Below, one piece after another: positions 59,699-64,000 of a stretch of 64,000 nucleotides of DNA (positions within the stretch are counted from its first letter, which is position 1; every line of letters starts with the position of its first letter). A model generated the notes under the pieces. It had not been told where the DNA came from, searched no databases, and saw nothing but the letters and a program-made list of their open reading frames with translations. The stretch comes from Nitrospira sp. SG-bin1 (GTDB lineage Bacteria > Nitrospirota > Nitrospiria > Nitrospirales > Nitrospiraceae): positions 48,862-112,861 of the forward strand of contig LVWS01000031.1 in the NCBI GenBank assembly GCA_002083365.1, in the 5' to 3' direction. Made by a program: the position numbers and the translations under genes.

Positions 59699-60121
59699 AT
59701 GCTGAAAGAATTCAAAGAGTTCGCCATGAAGGGGAATGTCCTCGACATGGCGATCGGCGTCATTATCGGCGGGGCGTTCGGCAAAATCGTGTCGTCACTC
59801 GTCAGTGACGTGCTGATGCCGCCGCTCGGATTGCTGATGGGTAAAGTGGATTTTTCCAGCCTGTTCATCGATCTGTCCAAGACTTCACCGCCGTCGCTCG
59901 CCGCGGCGAAAGCCGCGGGGGCTCCGACGCTCAACTATGGAGTCTTCTTGCAAAGCGTGTTCGATTTTATCATCATCGCATTCGTGATTTTTATGCTGGT
60001 GAAGCAAGTCAATCGATTCAAGAAGGAAGCTCCTCCACCGGCGCCGCCGGCGCCGCCGGAACCAACCAACGAGGAGAAATTGTTGAGGGAGATCCGCGAT
60101 CTACTCAAGAATCGTCAATAA
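59699..60121 (+). CDS. mscL: Large-conductance mechanosensitive channel MscL
   Basis: 140 residues from ATG 59699, with GAGGAGGGGG upstream. FKEFAMKGNVLDMAIGVIIGGAFGKIVSSLVSDVLMPPLGLL is the MscL N-terminal helix and gating helix; the second helix is VFDFIIIAFVIFMLVKQVNRF; the C-terminal bundle EEKLLREIRDLLK is present, joined by a proline-rich linker (APPPAPPAPPEP). Complete. Safety valve against hypo-osmotic lysis. Confidence 0.96.
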   Translation: MLKEFKEFAMKGNVLDMAIGVIIGGAFGKIVSSLVSDVLMPPLGLLMGKVDFSSLFIDLSKTSPPSLAAAKAAGAPTLNYGVFLQSVFDFIIIAFVIFMLVKQVNRFKKEAPPPAPPAPPEPTNEEKLLREIRDLLKNRQ

Positions 60122-60189
60122 GATCGGCATCACAACCAGACCGGAGCGTTGCGGGGCGATGCCGCGCAACTGAGAGGGAAGGGGATATC

Positions 60190-61194
60190 ATGCGAACGCT
60201 CAAAACCACTATGGCCCTGATGGGGCTGGTTGCCCTAGTAGGGTGTTCTTCGTCCGCCAAGCACCCTGGTTCATATATCAAGCAGCCGGAAGTGTGCATC
60301 GACAAGAAATGGTACGGCTATCACCTGGGAAGCGGGTGCCCTTCAACCGCGAAGGCAGTGGCATCCGACCCAACGGCTGACCGCCTTGCAGCGCTGGAAC
60401 GAGAGCGGCAACGGCTGGCGGAGGAATTAGAAGCGGCGCGGAGGCAAAACGGAGCATTGAGCGACCGTGTGAGCGAGTTGGAGCGACAGCTGGCCGATCG
60501 CGATCGTGAGATTGCCGCACTTCGTTCCGGAGCCGGTGATACGGCAGCCCTTTCGAGTCAGCTTTCGGCGGCACAAAACACCCTCAGTGAGTCACAAGGA
60601 GACAAGGATCGGCTCGCCGCTGAGCTGGCCGCCGCAAGGCAACACATCGAGGACCATGACCGGCTGGCGGCGGAATCGGAGGCGCAACTCGCGGCGGCCA
60701 GGCAACGGATCGCGGATCTGGAAGGACAGCTGGATCAGAACAAGGGTAGCTTGGCAAAGGCCGAACGGGACCTCCTCAAGGCACTACGGCCTGAAATCTC
60801 GAAAGGAACGGTGTCGGTCAATCAAGCCGGCGATGCGCTCACGATCAATCTGGCGTCGAGTCTCTTGTTTGACTCGGGGCAAGACCAGTTAAAGGCAGGC
60901 GGATCGGATGCCTTGAAGCGAGTAGGCGGTGTTCTCAAAGACTTCACCGAAAAACAGGTGCATGTCGCCGGGTATACCGACAATGTCGCGATCAAAGGGG
61001 CGTTGAAAAAGAAGTTCCCGTCCAATAAAGAACTCTCGGATGCGCGGGCCGAGAGCGCGGCGCAGGCGTTGCGGGACGGGGGAGTGAGCGGCAATTTGTC
61101 GGCTGCCGGTCATGGGGAGACGAACCCTGTCGCGAGCAACAACACGGCGGAAGGGCGAGCTAAGAATCGCCGCGTGGAAGTCATCGTCCGGTAG
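60190..61194 (+). CDS. OmpA-family peptidoglycan-associated lipoprotein with coiled coil
   Basis: 334 residues. MALMGLVALVGCSSS is a lipobox, so the protein is lipidated. Residues ~55-215 form an alpha-helical coiled coil (ALERERQRLAEELEAARRQ and similar heptads). Residues ~217-334 are the OmpA C-terminal domain: NLASSLLFDSGQDQLKAGG, VHVAGYTDNVAIKG and LSDARAESAAQALRDGGV ... GRAKNRRVEVIV, which binds peptidoglycan. Probably spans from outer membrane to cell wall, similar in role to Pal or TolB-independent stabilisers. Confidence 0.92.
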   Translation: MRTLKTTMALMGLVALVGCSSSAKHPGSYIKQPEVCIDKKWYGYHLGSGCPSTAKAVASDPTADRLAALERERQRLAEELEAARRQNGALSDRVSELERQLADRDREIAALRSGAGDTAALSSQLSAAQNTLSESQGDKDRLAAELAAARQHIEDHDRLAAESEAQLAAARQRIADLEGQLDQNKGSLAKAERDLLKALRPEISKGTVSVNQAGDALTINLASSLLFDSGQDQLKAGGSDALKRVGGVLKDFTEKQVHVAGYTDNVAIKGALKKKFPSNKELSDARAESAAQALRDGGVSGNLSAAGHGETNPVASNNTAEGRAKNRRVEVIVR

Positions 61195-61230
61195 CAGCAA
61201 GAAACGTATCCCTTGTCCTGAAAATCGAAG

Positions 61231-61259
61231 GGGGCTCTTCTCCGAACGAGAAGAGCCCC
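61231..61259. terminator. Hairpin terminator after the OmpA-like gene
   Basis: GGGGCTCTTCTC (61231-61242) and GAGAAGAGCCCC (61248-61259), perfect 12-base stem with a five-base loop, between the OmpA-like gene and the convergent NTF2-like gene. The T tract is poor, but position and strength support a bidirectional terminator. Confidence 0.65.
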
Positions 61260-61286
61260 TTCGCATCAGACCCGCACCGGTGCACC

Positions 61287-61766
61287 TCATAATCCAAGTT
61301 CAGTGAGTGAGGGATGGGTGCGCGGGCGCCTGCCTAGCGGCCAGTGGTACTTCCGCTCAGATTCTTCGATGGGAAGATCGTTGATGCTGGCGATGCGCCG
61401 ACGCATGAGGCCATTGTCGTCGAATTCCCAATTCTCGTTCCCGTATGACCGAAACCAGTTGGCCGAGTCATCGTGCCACTCATACGCAAATCGAACGGCG
61501 ATGCGGTTACCGTGGAACGCCCACAGTTCTTTGATGAGGCGATAGTCCAGCTCCTTGTTCCACTTGCGCGTTAAGAACTGAACAATGGCCTCCCGACCGG
61601 TCAGAAATTCTGAACGATTTCTCCAGACACTGTCATGCCTGTAGGCCAACGATACTTTTTCGGGGTCGCGCGTATTCCAAGCATCCTCTGCCATGCGTAC
61701 TTTCTGGGTCGCGGACTCGGCATCGAATGGAGGAAATGGACGCCTAGGCTGTTCGAGACCGTTCAT
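61287..61766 (-). CDS. NTF2-like DUF1348 protein
   Basis: 159 residues. RMAEDAWNTRDPEKVSLAYR is the NTF2/SnoaL-like first helix, and EFLTGREAIVQFLTRKWNKELDYRLIKELWAFHGNRIAVRFAYEWHD plus SYGNENWEFDDNGLMRRRIASIND are typical of DUF1348. Small cytosolic alpha+beta cone fold; natural function unknown. It converges on the OmpA-like lipoprotein with a hairpin between. Confidence 0.88.
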   Translation of the reverse strand: MNGLEQPRRPFPPFDAESATQKVRMAEDAWNTRDPEKVSLAYRHDSVWRNRSEFLTGREAIVQFLTRKWNKELDYRLIKELWAFHGNRIAVRFAYEWHDDSANWFRSYGNENWEFDDNGLMRRRIASINDLPIEESERKYHWPLGRRPRTHPSLTELGL

Positions 61767-61835
61767 GATGTTGACCTCCGTACGTTGGTCCTTCCCCCAT
61801 GCCGGCAGACCGGCAAGGGGGCATTTGTAGCGCTG

Positions 61836-62849
61836 TCACCCTTGGCCGCCAGACTGAAGATTGCGGCCAAGGAACTCGCGAATCAGCTTCGCGATCTCGT
61901 GGCCGTGCGTCTCCAAGGCAAAGTGGCCGGTATCGAAGAGATGTACCTGTGTATTTGGAATGTCGCGCTGGTAGGGCGAGGCACCAGCCGCGACAAAAAT
62001 GGCGTCATTCTTACCCCATAGGACCAGCGTCGCCGGCTTGTGTTCACGGAAATAGGCCTGCCACTGGGGATACAGCGGGATATTCGTGCGATAGTCGTAG
62101 AACAGGTCGAGCTGGATCTCCGAGTTGCCGGGACGGTCGAGCAGCGCTTGATCCATCGTCCAGGTGTCGGGACTGACTAGTGAGGCATCCTTCACGCCGT
62201 TCGTGTACTGCCACTTCGTGGCCGCCAGTGAGGTCAGCCATCGGATCGCTTCACGCTCGGTTGATCCCCCTGTGCCCCAATAGGCCCTGATGGGGTCCCA
62301 GAACTTTTCGAGTCCTTCGTCGTAAGCATTGCCGTTCTGCACGATAAGCGCGAGCACGCGTTCCGGATTTTTCGCCGCCAGCCGGAAGCCAACCGGCGCC
62401 CCATAATCCATCACATACAAGGCATAACGATTCACGCCAAGTTGATGGATCAGCTTGTCCACCACCTGCGCGTAGTTCTCGAAGGTGTAGGCGAACTTTG
62501 ATCGGTCGGGAGTTCCGCTCTGGCCGAAACCAGGGTAGTCGGGCGCGATGACACGATACTTGTCGGCCAATTGAGGGATGAGATTCCGGAACATGTGCGA
62601 CGATGTCGGGAAGCCGTGAAGCAGCAACAGAACGGGAGCGTCTTTCGGCCCAGCCTCTCGATAGAACATGTCCACGCCATCAACCTTGACGGCCTGGTAC
62701 GTCACGCGGGTCGGACTTGCTTTGTCAGTCGTCTGCGCCGATACAGCGACCTCCGTTGTCAGCAGCATCAGACTCAACAACACAAACGGCATGATTCGTC
62801 GGCGCAGAGTCGTCTGCGGATAAGGATGTAACCGCCCTTCGATATTCAT
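61836..62849 (-). CDS. Exported alpha/beta hydrolase (haloalkane dehalogenase / epoxide hydrolase-like)
   Basis: 337 residues from ATG 62849, with GGGAGGAGAACATC before it; a longer frame from 62945 is less likely. An N-terminal signal sequence (RIMPFVLLSLMLLTTEVAVSAQT) precedes the fold: LLLLHGFPTSSHMFRNLIPQL (oxyanion loop), ALYVMDYGAPVGFRLA, where Asp occupies the nucleophile elbow as in haloalkane dehalogenases and epoxide hydrolases, LVLWGKNDAIF (acid) and LFDTGHFALETH (catalytic His). Substrate unknown. It follows the SnoaL-like gene. Confidence 0.85.
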   Translation of the reverse strand: MNIEGRLHPYPQTTLRRRIMPFVLLSLMLLTTEVAVSAQTTDKASPTRVTYQAVKVDGVDMFYREAGPKDAPVLLLLHGFPTSSHMFRNLIPQLADKYRVIAPDYPGFGQSGTPDRSKFAYTFENYAQVVDKLIHQLGVNRYALYVMDYGAPVGFRLAAKNPERVLALIVQNGNAYDEGLEKFWDPIRAYWGTGGSTEREAIRWLTSLAATKWQYTNGVKDASLVSPDTWTMDQALLDRPGNSEIQLDLFYDYRTNIPLYPQWQAYFREHKPATLVLWGKNDAIFVAAGASPYQRDIPNTQVHLFDTGHFALETHGHEIAKLIREFLGRNLQSGGQG

Positions 62850-62951
62850 GATGTTCTCCTCCCTGTAATCGATCATTGTTGCTGCCGATGTAAAAATCAT
62901 TGTGAGAGCGAATGGCCGCGGCCATCCGCTCCCGCGCGACATCACCGGTGA

Positions 62952-63311
62952 TCAGCTATGGTAGTAACGCTCCTTGACGATCTTGCCGCCCTCCCAGTCA
63001 GTCTTGACGGCTTGTTCGAGGCTGATGGTTTCCCCATTCTTCAATTTCAAGGTCAGCACTGCATCATAGAAACTGGTGTTTCCCGCAACGGCCACGGCAC
63101 CGATGGCATAGCTGACAAATGCCGCCACTCCAATCGTCTCTCTGAACTTGTTCAGTCTTTCGATGGAGGCTTGTTTGCCCACGATGGGGGGCTGATTGCC
63201 TTCCTGTGTAACGACCGAATCCGCAAAGTAGATCTTCTGACCTTCGGTCATTTGACCCTGCTTCAAAATGCCCAACATTTCTTGCAATGTTTCGCTCACC
63301 TGCTTGCTCAT
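62952..63311 (-). CDS. SnoaL-like/NTF2-fold small protein
   Basis: 119 residues from ATG 63311, with GAGGGAGAAATCATC before it; an upstream frame from 63377 overlaps the next gene. SETLQEMLGILKQGQMTEG and FYDAVLTLKLKNGETISLEQAV fit the SnoaL-like cone fold. No catalytic residues recognised. It lies 100 bases from the alpha/beta hydrolase gene and 62 from the PPOX-like gene, all on the minus strand, suggesting a common transcript. Confidence 0.75.
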   Translation of the reverse strand: MSKQVSETLQEMLGILKQGQMTEGQKIYFADSVVTQEGNQPPIVGKQASIERLNKFRETIGVAAFVSYAIGAVAVAGNTSFYDAVLTLKLKNGETISLEQAVKTDWEGGKIVKERYYHS

Positions 63312-63373
63312 GATGATTTCTCCCTCTATGCCTTGCGGCGTGAAATAATGCTGTGACTCATTGGCGGAAGCCC

Positions 63374-63973
63374 TCACGATTTCTTCCTAGATAGTTGGGT
63401 CTCGAGTTCGGCAATTCTGGCCTTCAATGGGCCAACCAGTTCCTCTACCTCTTCGAGCGAGTACCGTGGTGTGATGTACTTCGGGCAGTTCCAGTCGAAG
63501 GACACCACGTCGATGAAGACAATTCGCTCGACTCGTGCTTTCATGTTGGGATTTGCGAGTTGTGCCGCAAGGTCTGGATGCGAACGAGCATCCTCGACTC
63601 TGGCATGGCCCAGGATTTTCAGTCTGACCCGATTCGGGTAGTCCATCAAAAACAGGGACACACGATCGTCTATGGACAGATTGCCTGTGCTCAAGAGTTG
63701 CCGGTTCCCTTGATAGTCCGCAAACACCAAGGTCGAGGGATTGAGCAAGCGCAGAAATCCCTTGGGCCCTCCGCGATGCTGAACATAGGGTCAGCCGGTT
63801 TCGCCCACGGTTCCCATGTAGAAGCTCTCTCTGGCGACTATAAACTCTGCCTCCCCATCACCCAGGAGATCACGTTCAGGAGCATCCGTGATGTTTGCCG
63901 CATGCCCATAGTATTGTTGCTGCGCGCGACGTACCGACTCGGTCATCATCGTTTCGAGATATTTCATCGCCAT
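63374..63973 (-). pseudogene. Pyridoxamine 5'-phosphate oxidase-like gene interrupted by TGA
   Basis: The minus strand reads 199 codons from ATG 63973 (GGAGGACAAGCCG before it) with one in-frame TGA at 63791-63793. Before it: MKYLETMMTESVRRAQQQYY ... EFIVARESFYMGTVGETG; after it: PYVQHRGGPKGFLRLLNPST ... DRVSLFLMDYPNRVRLKILG. Relatives have Trp at this point (GETGWPYVQHRGGPKGFL), so the change TGG to TGA is a single-base nonsense. The frame is otherwise intact, which suggests a recent mutation, sequencing error, or read-through. Flavin-split-barrel family; substrate unknown. Confidence 0.8.
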
Positions 63974-64000
63974 CGGCTTGTCCTCCGTCGAATCGGCCTG

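Noticed and set aside
63791..63793. TGA as selenocysteine
   Set aside because: Relatives have Trp, not Cys, at this position, and I see no SECIS-like hairpin directly after it.
47365..64000. CRISPR array or prophage
   Set aside because: No regularly spaced repeats, integrase or phage structural genes; the accessory patch is small.

Overview
This 64 kb window looks like chromosome from a Nitrospira-type bacterium (phylum Nitrospirota). That assignment is an inference from three things: moderately GC-rich DNA with a Gram-negative envelope gene set, type IV pilus genes written in two separate minor-pilin clusters, and a guanidine-riboswitch operon with a guanidinase-type ureohydrolase, a combination I associate with Nitrospira. 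No rRNA is present; there is one tRNA (Pro, anticodon GGG). Many genes overlap by a few bases and lie in tight operons.

Layout. 1-621: 3'-truncated pdxJ on the minus strand. 800-6929: one aspartate-family operon (PLP aminotransferase, hom, thrC, a phosphoglycerate-mutase/homoserine-kinase-like protein whose expected catalytic residues appear to be gone, lysC) behind a good sigma-70 promoter. 7250-13644: housekeeping genes cimA, IHF/HU, a MerR-type regulator, tRNA-Pro, surE, dedA-like, cysS, rlmB. 13631-30270: type IV pilus region with a solo LuxR-type regulator, prepilin peptidase, a first minor-pilin set ending in a PilB/GspE ATPase (behind a candidate sigma-54 promoter), an intact IS5-type element, a PilZ protein, a second minor-pilin set, PilY1 and a lipoprotein. 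30368-38227: phoH-ybeY-ftsY, a two-receiver regulator, an M1 peptidase, a TolB-like protein and a PAP2 phosphatase. 38327-41948: ArnT-like/LAB_N/GT2 envelope glycosylation genes. 42089-47364: miscellaneous methyltransferase, stress, SRPBCC, SDR, cupin and membrane proteins.

47654-50649 is the highlight: a sigma-70 promoter, a textbook guanidine-I (ykkC) riboswitch, a short leader ORF, an APC-family permease and a 382-residue ureohydrolase of the guanidinase type. The simplest reading is guanidine-induced uptake and hydrolysis of guanidine to urea and ammonia. About 3 kb further on, beyond a large acyl-carrier/AMP-ligase/acyltransferase fusion, lies a truncated second copy of the hydrolase C-terminus with its own hairpin. 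53800-55814 is an accessory patch: this remnant, an AT-richer PD-(D/E)XK-like gene, and an AbrB-type antitoxin with a frameshifted Doc toxin.

55931-63973: AsmA-like protein, MscS, an outer-membrane DUF481-type protein, MscL, an OmpA-like lipoprotein, then small NTF2-like, alpha/beta-hydrolase and SnoaL-like genes and a pyridoxamine-phosphate-oxidase-like gene interrupted by an in-frame TGA. Three broken genes (hydrolase remnant, doc, PPOX-like) are described as such.
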